Assembly: GCA_021234155.1 (NCBI GenBank)
Contig: JAJEKV010000020.1
Coordinates: 6,372,563-6,436,562 of the forward strand
Length of the DNA stretch: 64,000 bases
Reading direction: 5' to 3'
Source: Isoetes taiwanensis
Taxonomy: Eukaryota; Streptophyta; Lycopodiopsida; Isoetales; Isoetaceae
Part shown: positions 9,714 to 20,425 of the stretch, piece by piece
Position numbering within the stretch: the first letter of the stretch is position 1
Layout: each line of letters opens with the position of its first letter
Position numbers and translations under genes: made by a program
Notes under the pieces: model-generated
Seen by the model: the letters and a program-made list of their open reading frames with translations, nothing else
What the model was told of the DNA's origin: nothing
Databases searched by the model: none

Positions 9714-12699
9714 CTCCCCCCCACCAAACGACACTCAGGGTGAAGAAAAGGAGGAAGTGTTTCTGAGGGCGGGAAGCCATCAGTTTGAAAATGGTCCTCG
9801 CGGGAGTGAGGACGGGCACCATTATGGTACTTGCCAATGAGATCCTGGTGTATTTGAAGAGCAGCAGAAGTGTTGAGCCCAAGGGCAGGATCTGCATCAA
9901 TGAGAAAACAAGATCGCACCTTGTCTTCAAGGGCAGCATGGACGTCAGAAGGAACAAACTGGCATTCCATGAGGAGGCAGGTCTGGAGACCGAAGGCACT
10001 GACGCTGGCATTTGGATTGCAGTGAAAGATTGGACGCTGCCGATTTAAGGAGCTGAGCAATATGCATTTGAGAGCAGCACAAAAACCTGCTTGAAGGTGG
10101 ACTGAAGGATCTGGTGAGGTGGCGGCATTCTGCAAGAAGGTGTCAAGACCATGAAGCGCATCAGCAGGGCGTTGCCAACCACACTCATTGGCAATATAGA
10201 TCCAATTCCTGGTGTTATCAAGAGTGGCACCATCCTCCCAATTGGAGCGGCAGACAAAACGGGGATCCCACCGGAGATCCGTCGAGCCAGCCAGCATGGC
10301 CATCCATGACTTTGGTCCAAAAGGGGAGACGCCAATCAGAGATCAGGAACCTGGGGCGTGGAGGAACACCCAGGGAAGCATAGGGAGAGGGGACCATGCC
10401 CGTAGGCGTGGGTTGCTGAGCCTGCTCCCGGAATTCACTGACAAGGGCCGGATCAAGAGCTTTGCACCAACGGTCCCAGGCAGAAGCAGAGAGCTGAGAG
10501 TTGACAGGAGGGCTATCCCAGCCCGTGGGGACTGTCTTGCTATCCAGAAGAGCACGTAATTGATTGTACCCGGCTAGGTGCTGCATATAAACTTGTGCAT
10601 AGGGAAGATCCTCGGGATGTCCCAGATACTTCCTTATCTGTTGCAACACTTCCGCTTGCCAGAGAGGCAAATGCTGAGCAAGTTCAGGCATGTATTCTTG
10701 ATGAAGAGCGTGTGTCTGAGCATGATCAGCTAGATAGGGGTTGTTATCCTGAAGCAACCATTGAAGTGTGGGGTCACTCTGAAAGTTCTGTGGTGGCCCA
10801 TCCCGAAATCTTTCCTGTGTATCACCCAGATAGAAGTCATGAAAAATGTAAGCCATGGGCTGAACAACTCTGAAGGTGATGAAATCCGGATCTTCGCAGT
10901 GAATGAGATCAAAGACCAAAAGGGCACAGCATACACCTTTGTCTTCAATAGAGAGTTCTGGCCAGATCCGAAGAAAATCAGCAGTGCGCAGGGGAACATC
11001 GACGGGACCATCAGCCCCATGCCACTTCAGAAGAAAGAGGTGGCGGCGGGCAACCACATAATCCAGATAACAGGAAGGAACCGGGAAATCAACAGGCAGG
11101 TTGCTAACGATGGTAACATAGCCGTCAAGTTTCGTCTGAGCCTCATCGCCAGATCGAATAGCTTGTCAGTAAGCTGTTGTTCGAGGTCACGAATCTCGTT
11201 GTCCTTTTCTAACGGCGTGGATTGGTCACGGACCCGTTTCTGAGAAGTGTTGACCTGTGAGGAGGATTGCCCAGGAGCATTGAGGCGAAGCACGGCAATC
11301 TCAGCGTCATCAAGAATTTTCTGTTTCTGCACCTCCGTAAGCTGATCTTGGAGAGAGGTGAGCTGAGAGGTCTCGTGGTGGGAAAGCCGAGAGCCAAGGA
11401 GGCAATTTGAGCGCCACGCCTGTAAGGTTTTGAACTTGAGTGCTGTAATTGTCACAAAGCTTGGAGTACAAGGCGTCGAGCTTAGCAATATCTTTCTCCT
11501 TGTCACCCAGGAGGGTATCTTTGGATTTGTTTTGCTCCAATAAGTCCTGAATCTCGGTTTGGAGCTGAGCCTGCTGATCTGTAAGTAGGCTGGTCTGTTC
11601 CTGTGCACTTTTGAGATCTTTACGGGCCTGTAATAGAGCCCCGTGCTTTTCTTGAAGTTGAGCCTCTAAAGTTTGAACTTGTGCGAGCGCGGCCTTGAAG
11701 GTCACGGTGAACTGCTGGCCCGAGGCCTCCCGGGCCGTTTGAACCCCATTCATAAGAGCTTCTTGGGATTCCTCAGAACTTGAGAGCGAGGCTTGAACTT
11801 CCCACGACATCGGGTACAAAAGCTAGCGAGGGTCTTTGTGGTGGTGGAGCCTGCGGTGGCCGTGTTTGCGATGTTTGTGAGATATGGTGGGAACTGGAAG
11901 GCTTTGATGGTGTAGCTGAGGAGGAGACAGTGACATGTGAGTGCGGAATTTTGACATGACCAGAAGAAGAAGGGCGTGAAGTGCCGACTTGGTGAGTCTG
12001 AGGAAGGGATCGCTGAGTGGAATCATGAGAATGAGGCGGTGTGGGAGGAAAGTAATGACAGATGAGGGCTTGCAGATGGCCTCCCACGGAAACTTCAGAG
12101 ATAGAAGTGGCAGCCCGAAGACGGTCAACTTCTTGGAGAAGACGGTAGAACAATAATTGGGGCCAATCAATGTGGTTGGTTGTGTGAATAGCAGTGATCA
12201 CGATATTATAGAAGGGCTTATTGATATGGGTGTTCTTGATAGAATACCCAAGGAACTTGCGCCAGAGAAACTTGACAAAAGTTTCATGGGGCTTGTCAAT
12301 ATTTGTCAGGCGATGCACATTTGCTTGATAACCAGGAGCACCAAACTCAGTGACATCTAGATCCTGTATGGTAGACCAAGATAAACATGGGGTTTGCAAA
12401 GGAATATGGAATACCTCAGAAACCAGGTGCTGGGTCAGCGAAATGGTAGTGCCATCGACCACCGTAGTGTATCCATGCAGACTGTTGATGATGTTTGCTA
12501 GGAACTGCTTCAACTGGTCTGGATTTGGAGCCGAAAGTTCCATCTGTGAGAATTCGTAAAGCTTCTGGCGTTCTGCGACTTCACGATTTGGGCCAACAAG
12601 GGCTTCACGGAAAGTGGGCGTCAAGAAAGATACCGACTCGAAAAGAGCCGGGTCCCTGGGAGCAGTAGCTTGAAGTGTAGGTAATTTTGGTGCCGCCAT
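9539..12699 (-). pseudogene. Accessory ORF of the Gypsy element, downstream of integrase
   Basis: From a good start context (GCC ATG GCG at 12699-12697, protein MAAPKLPTLQ...) coding character continues to 9539 through at least four frames (12699-11773, 11819-11310, 11608-11150, 11150-10290, 10303-9539), about 1,000 residues in all. Part 1 is a globular domain (VDGTTISLTQHLVSEVFHIP ... WPQLLFYRLLQEVDRL) whose pattern recalls the putative plant transposon domain found in some Athila/Tat-type elements. Then come a Pro/Ser/His-rich linker, a ~100-residue Gln/Leu-rich coiled coil (VQTLEAQLQEKHGALLQARK onward), and a C-terminal region with FLLKWHGADGPVDVPLRTAD, several conserved-looking Trp, and a basic end KRRRSDK. 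I see no signal peptide or clear membrane segment, so it is not an obvious envelope. Function unknown. Confidence 0.7.
9714..9725 (-). promoter_or_regulatory. Polypurine tract of the Gypsy element
   Basis: Minus strand GGTGGGGGGGAG immediately precedes the 3' LTR terminus TGTTAGTCC. It is the expected primer for plus-strand DNA synthesis and fixes the element orientation. Confidence 0.85.
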
Positions 12700-13188
12700 G
12701 GCAAAGAGCTTCAGAAAGAAATGGTGATGCAAAGGCGGAGAGCGGAGAACGGAGGACGAAGGCGCAGAGAGAAGAAAAGGTTTAGGGCGCGCAAATGGAG
12801 GCGAAGAGGCATGATGAGGATGAAACGGCAACCGTTGATGATGCCAGGTGTTGAAAGATGCCAAGGAGGCGATTGAGAGGCAAAAATTTGGCTAAGTCCC
12901 CAAACAACAAAGGGAGAAGCAATGAATGGTGGAGATGAGACGTGAGAGAGTGATCGGATGTGACAGGTGGCCCAAGGACATGCATTAATGGTCGACGGGT
13001 ATGAAAAGAAGGAATGGCATTAAATGCTGGCAACTCGAAGTGGGATATCACTAAACGAATGTGTCAGAAGGTACCATGGCTAGATATGCGGCGGGAGAAA
13101 AGATTCTCGTTTTAGAAACAGCCTTGCATTGCAAACACGTAGGCGAATTTCTGATTGGTCCACGTCGACAAGGAGTTCTTCGGTTGGC

Positions 13189-13196
13189 TATATAAG
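13189..13196 (+). promoter_or_regulatory. TATA-like box for an antisense transcript
   Basis: TATATAAG lies in a GC-richer context, with ATTGG (a reversed CCAAT) about 35 bp upstream and two ACGT cores. It is antisense to the Gypsy element and about 30 bp ahead of the ATG at 13226. Confidence 0.35.
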
Positions 13197-13225
13197 ACGA
13201 ACCGGGAGTGAAGCGAAGACATTCG

Positions 13226-13498
13226 ATGGCGCTCAGCATGGCTGCTGCTGGTTTGAACGCGAACTGCACTATGCCGACGAACTGTCAGGAGTGGATTACC
13301 TGCAAGATGGATTGTCTGGACCTCTGGCGCTGCCACAATCGTGGCCTGAGAATGGATGGCTGGTGTGCCGGGATGGCTGAACATCCCGATCCTAAGACCA
13401 ACGGGATGGAGGTGGTTCTGCACCTTCGCTGGGATCCTGAGCAGAATTCGAACCTCTACCACCTCCTCCGCATCACCTCTGCTCCGAACCCGGAGTAG
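13226..13498 (+). CDS. Small Cys-rich ORF antisense to the Gypsy element
   Basis: This 90-codon ORF from ATG 13226 begins MALSMAAAGLNANC and has six cysteines in its first half (C-x5-C-x5-C-x3-C-x5-C-x9-C), then a charged tail ending in TSAPNPE. It follows a TATA-like box by 30 bp, which leaves very little room for a leader. Antisense ORFs in this position are known in some plant Gypsy lineages. I recognise no family, the overlapping minus strand is also partly open, and it may be chance. Confidence 0.25.
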   Translation: MALSMAAAGLNANCTMPTNCQEWITCKMDCLDLWRCHNRGLRMDGWCAGMAEHPDPKTNGMEVVLHLRWDPEQNSNLYHLLRITSAPNPE

Positions 13499-13529
13499 AG
13501 GGTTTTTCTTCTTAAGTTTTTAGTAGATA

Positions 13530-13592
13530 GGGCTCTGAGCCCGTTTTTGTATATAGGGCAGTGCCCATAGCGGAAATAGCTGGGCTGTGCCC
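13530..13592. repeat. Three tandem GGGC...GCCC hairpins
   Basis: GGGCTCTGAGCCC (13530-13542), GGGCAGTGCCC (13556-13566) and GGGCTGTGCCC (13582-13592) are three short perfect stems spaced about 26 bp apart between the integrase stop and the antisense ORF. Confidence 0.75.
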
Positions 13593-13636
13593 ACATTTTG
13601 TAAAAAAATCCACCTATAATATAATATGCCACTCTT

Positions 13637-14941
13637 TTAGTCACTTTCGGTTGTGGTTGCGTCTTGAACAGCATCTGTTTGTTTATTTTCGCTTTCTGTG
13701 TGATGAAATGTTTTGAGGCGAAAGCCATTAACCAGTGTAGGTAATGGAGTGCCATCTAACTCAGCCAGTTGGAAAACGCTGGGTCGAACCACTTGAACAA
13801 TTTGATAAGGGCCAAGCCAACGAAACTTAAGTTTACCCGGAAAATTTTTGTACCGAGAATCATAAAGAAGAACCAAATCTCCTTCTTTGAATGTTTTTGT
13901 CTTCAAATGTTTGTCATGTAAAGATTTTTGCAACTGGTGTCCATGAAGAACACGAATATAAGCATCCCTTCTAAGTTCATCCAACTGTTCCAATTGATAG
14001 ACCCTTTCTTTGAGTGCAGCAGGCGGATTATGGGCAGTAGCCAGTTGAAAACGGAGTGTTGGAAGGATGTATTCAAACGGCATGAGAGCTTCTTGACCAT
14101 AAACCAATTTGAAGGGAGTGTGATCTGTAGCTATTTTGAAACAAGTATTGTAAGCCCAAAGAACAGTAGGAAGCTTGTTTTGCCAGTCAGTGCGAGAAGC
14201 GTCACAAATTTTCTTGAGAATTGTGACCAGAGTTTTGTTGGTGCTTTCTGCCAAACCATTGCCTTGAGGGTAGTAAGGTGTGCTCTTGTGATGATGTATC
14301 AGGAGATAATCCGTCAGCTCCTTAATGGTATGATTGATAAAATGAACACCACGATCACTGACCAGCTCCGTGGGGCAGCCGAATCGCGTGATAATTTGTT
14401 GATAAAGGACCCTGGATGTGCTTGCTGTAGTGTTGTCTGGAAGTGCGCAAGCTTCCGCCCATTTGGTAGCGTAGTCAGTGAGAACCAGAATGTATCGGGC
14501 ACGGGTGTGCCGCACAGGAGGGTCGATGGGTCCCACAAAATCCATTCCCCATTTGCTGAAGGGAAGTGGCGTGGCAACCGGCGTCAAAGATAGATAGATA
14601 GATAGATAGATAGTAGTTTTAACGTCACGCCACTAGGCAGCATCCAACTGGACATGTGACCACACACCACACTACATTGCTTGGTTGGGCCCTGCCCCCA
14701 ACCACCTTACATTGCGTCTGTTGGGATTTGACCCCCAACAGTACCGAGTGCGATTCTGGGCGGTCTCGAACTCGAGACCACATTGCTAAGGAACTAGTGT
14801 GTTACCACTAGACCAAACGCCCAAAGGAAGAGCGTCACGGGCCGTCGGCCGTCCCACACGCTGGCAAGCATCACACGTGCGGGCGTGGGCGTGAGCGTCT
14901 TTGAAGAGCGTGGGCCAATAATAACCCGCAAGAAGGATTTT
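13637..14941 (-). pseudogene. Gypsy integrase, interrupted by a SINE
   Basis: The minus-strand frame 14587-13637 holds the catalytic core: FSKWGMDFVGPI (first Asp), VSDRGVHF (second Asp) and GNGLAES (Glu), with 35 residues between the last two, the DD35E spacing of retroviral-type integrases. A GPY/F-like C-terminal module follows (FRWLGPYQIVQV, then LVNGFRLKTFHH). The N-terminal zinc-binding part is split: the HxxxH half is at the end of the RT frame (GGGHFHGD near 14950) and the CxxC half (HARTCDACQRVGR) is at 14941-14827 in another frame. A SINE (14590-14822) is inserted between ARDALP and LTPVATPLPFS. No chromodomain is seen after the GPY/F module. Confidence 0.9.
14590..14822 (-). mobile_element. 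tRNA-derived SINE inserted in the integrase gene
   Basis: On the minus strand the 233-bp insert starts with a tRNA-like head: GGGCG, A box TGGTCTAGTGG (plus 14805-14815), B box GAGTTCGAGACC (plus 14762-14773) and a closing CGCCC that can pair with the head as an acceptor stem. A non-tRNA body follows, then a (CTAT)6 tail at plus 14613-14590. The flanks repeat aaag (14586-14589 and 14823-14826), or caaag allowing one shared base. Removing the insert restores the integrase frame. The duplication is short for a LINE-mobilised SINE, and a tetranucleotide tail replaces poly(A). Confidence 0.85.
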
Positions 14942-16960
14942 TCATGTCGTGGTGTCACCATGAAAATGACCACCACCTAGCCCTTGATGAGCTTCTCGGA
15001 CAATATCTGGAACTTGATGAGGTAGAACACAGCGTCTAAGGATGGTATCCTTACCCTTTTTGTAGAGATGTCCTGCAACCATGGTGTAGTCACGGACCTC
15101 GCGGAGAAATTGATGTTGACGGGTTTGTCGCTTGGCATGAGAGAGCGTCGTGTCTTCAGGTGGAAGAGCGCCTGTGAGGAGGTACTGCTGAAAGTCATGG
15201 AACCAATGTGGGGTTGCCGTGACCAAAAAGAGTTGAGCGTCAGGAAAGGCATCTGAGACTCCAGTAGAGGGATCATCGGTGTGGATGCGTGAAAGATAAT
15301 CCGGGACAACATGAGATTTGCCTGCTTTGTGAACAATTTCAAAAGGTGCAAATTCTTGCAGAAGGAGGACCCAACGAGTAATGCAGCCCGTGGGCGTGGA
15401 TTTGTTGATCAAATAAAGAAGTGCTTGGTGGTCAACAAAGAATTTGATCTGACTGCCCAAAAGATAGTGACGGAAGCGTTGAACACAAAAAATTAAGCCC
15501 AAGGCTTCACGCTCTGTGGCAGAGTAGTTGCGCTCAGCAGAATTGAGTTTCCGGCTGGCATATCGGTTTGGTTTGTCAGTTTGCGCATCATATTCTTGAG
15601 AAAGAACAGCTCCAATAGCAAACGCTGAGACATCGACATGAACATGAAAGGGCTTGTCCCATTGAGGGGGAACAAGGACCGGGGCCTGAGTGAGCAAAAG
15701 CTTCAACTGTTGGAAAGCAGCATCCGCCTGGGAATTCCAAGCCCAGGTGGATTCATCACCCGTGAGTTTATGAATGGGATCTGCAATGGCTGCTAGTCCA
15801 GGAATGAAAGTGGAGTAATAATTGACCTTTCCCAGGAAAGAGCGTGTCTCCTTGATATTGGCTGGTGCTTGAGCTTTGAGCACACAACTGATTTTGGCAG
15901 GATCTGTGGTGATACCTGCTTTGCTGACAACGTGGCCTAACAGAACACCGGAGGTGACGCAAAAGGTGCATTTCTCAGGATTGAGACTAATGCCGGACTC
16001 ATCACATTTCTGAAAGACGAGTTCCAACTTATCCAAATGGTCAGCCATGGAATCAGAGGCGAGAAGTCATCTTGAAAAATTTGCAAGAAGGGATTTTCCT
16101 TCATAAAATCATGAAAAACTGAGAGCATGATGCGTTGAAACGTTGATGGAGAGTTTGATAAACCAAAATGAACCACCTTGTAGGCAAAAGTGCCCCACGG
16201 GGTGGTGAAAGTAGTCTTGAGTTGATCAGATTCTTTGATTGAGATCTGATTGTAGCCAGAAAAACCATCCATGAAGGAGTACATCTCATGGCCAGCAACC
16301 TCTTCCAAAACCTGGTCTGTGAAGGGAAGTGGAAAATGATCACGCTCCGTGGCCTGATTGAGTTTTCGGTAGTCCACGCAGACGCGGATCTTACCATTGT
16401 GTTTGAGTGCAATGACGATGGGGCTCACCCATTCAGAATGTTTGACCTCATAGATCAAACCTGCAGCAAGGAGTTTGTCAATTTCTGCCTTGACGCGATC
16501 AAGGTGATTAGGGTTGAGTCGGTACTGTCGTTGCTAAACTGGACGTGCATCAGATTTGGTAGGAATGGTGAGTTCCCTCAAGCTTTTGTTGATTCCCCGA
16601 AGATCTCTGTAGCTCCAGGCGAAAATGTGTTTGAACTTTTTGAAGAGCGTGACGGCCCTGTTACGATAAGGGGCCGGAAGATTTGCAGCAATGCGGACAG
16701 GCTGATTATCGCCCACGTCCACGATCTCAACTTCAGGAGTCTGAATATGAGGTATCACTTCTGTGTCCTGGACAATATGAGCAGGCGGTTGAAGCATAAC
16801 AGGATGCGTGGCACTCTGCGTGGTGAAAAAGAGAGGTTGCTGAGTTTCATCCAGGAGCTGCAGGAGGTTCAGCATCTGAAAAGTGATCAACACGTTGGAT
16901 TCTATTGCAAGGAGCCAGGTAAGGGTCAAGCAAAGCAGCCACAGCCTGGTCCTGATCAAG
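14942..16960 (-). pseudogene. Gypsy reverse transcriptase and RNase H
   Basis: RT motifs on the minus strand include SEWVSPIVIALKHNGKIRVC and VDYRKLN, YSFMDGFSGYNQISI (16290-16240), FGLSNSPSTFQRIM and the catalytic box as IFQDDF (16080-16063), where the usual Tyr/Phe-x-Asp-Asp is kept. A frameshift directly follows, then ADHLDKLELVFQKC, KCTFCVTSGVLLGHVVS and the connection domain. RNase H shows VHVDVSAFAIGAVLSQ, ATEREALGLIF and FFVDHQALLYL with the acidic residues present. Part 16960-16534 upstream is the protease-RT linker. A stop interrupts ARPV*QRQYRLNPN near 16534. The enzyme would copy element RNA into DNA in the cytoplasmic particle, but this copy is dead. Confidence 0.92.
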
Positions 16961-17170
16961 AGTCATTTCTCCCCAAGGATCAGCATATTCGGGGTAGGAT
17001 GACAGAGGCAGACTCGCAGGTGGAGCCTGAACATGATAGATATTCTGGGCGTCCTCAGAATCTGTGTCGGAGAGAGAGGGTTCAGCATGGTCAACAGAAA
17101 TGATCTTGCCTGTTTCCAAGTCCATGGTGGCATTGAGGTGACCATCAGTGATGACTAACTGATCCGTGGC

Positions 17171-17653
17171 CTAGTAATGGATACTCTTAGCCTGGCGGAG
17201 AAAAGGTCTTCCGACCAACATTTCATAATCACCAGGATCTTCTCCAGCCTTCCAAACACCAAATTCCAAGGGGAATCGGAGATCACCAATGTTGATGTGA
17301 AGAAGAGGCGTGACGCCTTGAGGTCTTGTGATATGGCCATTAGCCAATTTGATGTCATATGGGGCACGAAAAAGTTGTTTGATGCCCATTTGTTTGTGGA
17401 GTTTATCCGTGATGAGATTGACTGCGCTCCCCCCGTCAATTTGAACATGATTGACTTGTTGATTGCCCACCGTGGCATGGACCGTGGGTGTAGAGGTAGC
17501 AACAGCCCCAACTAAAACAGTCGGGAGTGGTAATTGGTCCTTGAGAGCAGGACAGAGTTTCAAAATGGTTGCCAAGCTTAAAGGAATTTTGATCTTGGCT
17601 AGCTCCTCTTGGAGTTCCAGAGGCACATGAGAAAAAGGATCTACTGGATCCAC
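17171..17653 (-). pseudogene. Gypsy aspartic protease
   Basis: The frame contains HVQIDGGSAVNLITD, an aspartic-protease active site in the DGG form used by several plant Gypsy clades in place of DTG/DSG, then a flap-like region and YEMLVGRPFL, which corresponds to the ILGRPWL helix. The frame ends at a stop in QAKSIHY. It would release the Gag and Pol parts. Confidence 0.85.
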
Positions 17654-17659
17654 GGGTGC

Positions 17660-19797
17660 TGGAGTGCGTGGTAAGGAAGCAGCAACGTCTTTGAGCAGGT
17701 CAACCTCTGCAGCAATATTCGGATATGTCTGAGAGCGTGGAGGTTGAGACGTGGAAGGTGTTTCTTGGCGTTGTTGAGCTCTGGTGGTTTGGCCAACGTG
17801 CGGCCTTCAGCAGCTTGCATGAGGTTCAAAATGCTTTGGCGAACTTTAGGCATGACATGCGGCATGAGTTTCTCCAAGTCAGGTGCAAAGTGAACCTTTT
17901 TTTCTTCGGTCATGAGGAATGGGTGTCGCCGCAAAAGGTTTGCGTGCCATTAGGGATAATGGTTAAGGGCGTGGACGCCTCGGTCCGGGCGTGAAACCAA
18001 ACCAACCCAATTTGATGGCTGAACTGGAGGATTAAGTGCCTGAAAAATTTCTTCCTGTGCTTGTTGATCCAGCTGAGGTTGATTTGCAGGAGCTGGTTGA
18101 TAGCGTGATTGCTGAGGCGCTCTTGGTGGCTTCTTAAGAACAGGACACGGGCCTTGTTTGCCATTAGCAATCCAGAGTTGGTAAGCCGTGAGGCGGACCG
18201 ATGTGGTCTGATTGGTGCCAGGAAGCTGCACCTGAACTTGTGGAAGTTGAGGACACGCTGTGGTGGTATGACCCCATTCCCCGCGGTGGGTAACACCGAA
18301 GCTTTAGAAGGAGCAAAAGGAGGACGTGTGTTGGGTCCCCGTTGTTGCTCCTGTTGGGTTTGATAGAGTTGATTTGGTGGGGTTCCGAAGTGGTGGTGCG
18401 AGAGTAGCGATTGTTGCTGAGGTGTTGTTTGCACTTGATAAACTAGTTTGTTGCGGAACGGTGTAGGATGAGTGCGAGTGCACTCTTCCGTGGCATGATT
18501 GCACATGTTGCATCTTTTGCAATGAGGCGGGCCATGGGTCGAGTTGCACTCATTCGCCAAGTGGCCTTGGTATTTGCAGATATGGCACCAGATCTGACTG
18601 CGCTGTGGATTGGCGTGTTGAGGCTGGACAGCCGTCTGTGGAACCATGACGGGTGGAATGAAAGGGAGCTCTTGAAGAGCCACGCCACGGGAGGAAACAT
18701 TGATCGAAAGTGATTGACAGGTCTATAGCCTGCTCCAAAGTCTTGGGACGCAGTATTCAGATCATGAGTCGAATAGCCGGAGGAAGTCCTTGGAGAAACC
18801 AGACCAAAAAACTGCCTGTGGTTGGGTACTCCTTGAGCTTGCCGAAAGAGAATGTGAAGACGATCCGCAAAATCCCCGGGCGGACTCCGTGGGCTCTTGT
18901 TGAAGGTCATTGAGTTGTTTGAGATGAAGTTGATCATCATCCGTGGTCCCATAGTGAGAAAGAAAAGCGGTTCTCATTTCGACCAATCTTGTTTCAAAGT
19001 GGCTTTTGTTGGACATGAGCCATTGATGAGGAGAGCCACGCAGGTGGTGGAAAAGATGTGGAATTTCAGTTGAGGTTGCGCATGACCATTTAGGACAGCC
19101 AGAGCCTCAAATTCTTCCATATGTGGGCCTGAGCACTTTGGTCTAAGAGTTTGCCTTTCGTGTTGCCAAAAGTGGGATAAGTCAGTTTAAGGGTCTGAAA
19201 GGTAGATGTGAAAGTGCTTGGCTGGACAGGAACTGTATAGTGAGTATATTGAGGTGGAGTTGGAGGTGGCATGGTGCCTGAAGGACCCTGATGAAGGGGT
19301 GACTGCGGTTGAGGGACAGAAGGTGCCTGAGCATTGGTTTTGAGGTCTGTAAGGTTGTAAACAGGAAGAGCGGTGGGAAATGTAGGGAAAGGAAATTCCT
19401 GGGTAGGCGCGAAAGAGACATGTGGATATCCCCCGCCACCCGGGAGATGATGGTTGTGAAGGGAGAGGCATTATGGCCCAAGAGTGATGGATGTAGGCAT
19501 GTTCAGGGGGTATGAAAGTAAGGTTGAGAAGGTTGAGCCCGATAGGGCTCCCCGATAGTGATGAGGTGACCGAGGTCGTGAGCAATGTTTGCACGCTTGG
19601 GGCGGGGAACTGGGACGAGACAGGACACGAGGGGTGGGTGGCGCCGACTGAGCCCTAGACCGAATGTGGCCTCCCTCAATGTCATAAGCAGATCCATACA
19701 TGTCGCGAACAGTTTCCCTTCGATGATGGCGCTCCAAGCGAGATGCCGTCTGAGAAAGGAGTTCTTCCTGGCGTGAAGTTTCGACATACATGGGCAT
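17660..19797 (-). pseudogene. Gypsy gag with two CCHC zinc knuckles
   Basis: A likely start ATG (19797-19795, protein MPMYVETSRQEELLSQ) lies about 40 bp inside the 5' LTR. The capsid-like part (SHYGTTDDDQLHLKQLNDLQ, then DRLHILFRQAQGVPNHRQF) is at 19016-18850 across frames. Nucleocapsid zinc knuckles CHICKYQGHLANEC and CKRCNMCNHATEEC, both C-x2-C-x4-H-x4-C, are at residues 33-46 and 55-68 of the 18683-17910 frame. A Gln/Pro-rich stretch and HFAPDLEKLMPHVMPKVRQS close it. At least four frameshifts are present. Confidence 0.85.
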
Positions 19798-19839
19798 TGA
19801 AGAAAGTAGGATCGAATCGGATCCCGGCAATGCGGATGT

Positions 19840-20425
19840 TGTTTGGGGTCCGGGTTCGGGAACTCCCGAAGACAGCCCTCTGTGAGGACCCGTGGATCTA
19901 ACAGGGAGAGTGGGGGGGACTATGTCACGCTGGGATTTGCAAGAAGAGAACAAAAAAAGCGTAAGAGAGAACAATGAGAGGAAAATGATAAGCTTCCTTG
20001 ATATCAATGATGAACATACATGAGCTCTCGCAATTGAGAGAAAACTGAAAAGAGACAAAACTCCAAATTCATCTAAAAACTCATGTGCTAGCTCTACTCA
20101 TATATATAGTACAATGGCCTTTGGCCCAATATAGACACTCGATCTGGTGCGTGCTCACGGAAGGAGGCCTGATTTGAAGGAATGCCGGTGCCTCTTGAGG
20201 TGCCTAGAATCATCCGACGCCGACGCTGGGGCGGTGACGGGCCATCACTTGTCCGAAGCGGGCGCCTCTTGATAGCAGACCAGTGCTTTGATTGCGTGGT
20301 TCTGGCCGCTCGGTCTTCAAGGGGCCTTTGCTTGCGCCGACGACGTGGTTGACTGTGGATCCTTGTTCTTGACCTGATCCGTCGTATGCATGAATAGTCC
20401 TGTACCAGGAGGCACAGGACTAACA
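19840..20425 (-). repeat. 5' LTR of the Gypsy element
   Basis: 586 bp, the partner of 9121-9713, ending in taaca beside the target-site copy cctac. The TATATATAGTAC-like box near 20100 is the probable promoter for genomic RNA. Confidence 0.93.

Larger units (their letters stand above)
12880..13636. other. Spacer between integrase and accessory ORF
   Basis: This 0.75-kb spacer ends the integrase frame and precedes the accessory ORF. It contains a TATA-like box and small antisense ORF (13189-13498) and three GGGC...GCCC hairpins (13530-13592). It might act as an internal promoter region for the accessory gene, which is an inference from position only. Confidence 0.4.
9121..20425 (-). mobile_element. 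Ty3/Gypsy LTR retrotransposon, 11.3 kb, near-complete but decayed
   Basis: Two closely similar LTRs bound it: 3' LTR at 9121-9713 and 5' LTR at 19840-20425, both TG...CA. A purine tract (minus strand GGTGGGGGGGAG) touches the 3' LTR at 9714-9725, confirming minus orientation. The flanks cctat (9116-9120) and cctac (20426-20430) fit a 5-bp target-site duplication with one change. Order on the minus strand is gag, aspartic protease, RT, RNase H, integrase (the Gypsy order), then an extra ~3.2-kb reading frame. The coding parts have many frameshifts. The PBS next to the 5' LTR (minus ACATCCGCATTGCCGGG) was not matched to a tRNA. Confidence 0.93.

Noticed and set aside
9539-12699. Envelope-like gene in the Gypsy accessory ORF
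   Set aside because: No signal peptide, cleavage site or membrane-anchor segment is visible, so the position alone is not enough to call it env.
13112-13462. Minus-strand 116-codon ORF in the Gypsy spacer
   Set aside because: It overlaps the antisense TATA/Cys-rich ORF, lacks motifs, and does not continue the integrase or accessory frames.
13928-14593. Plus-strand 221-codon ORF over integrase
   Set aside because: It is the shadow of the integrase gene, whose DD35E motifs on the minus strand are unambiguous.
16288-17103. Plus-strand 271-codon ORF over the RT region
   Set aside because: It is antisense to RT motifs that are clear on the minus strand; no own motif or promoter.
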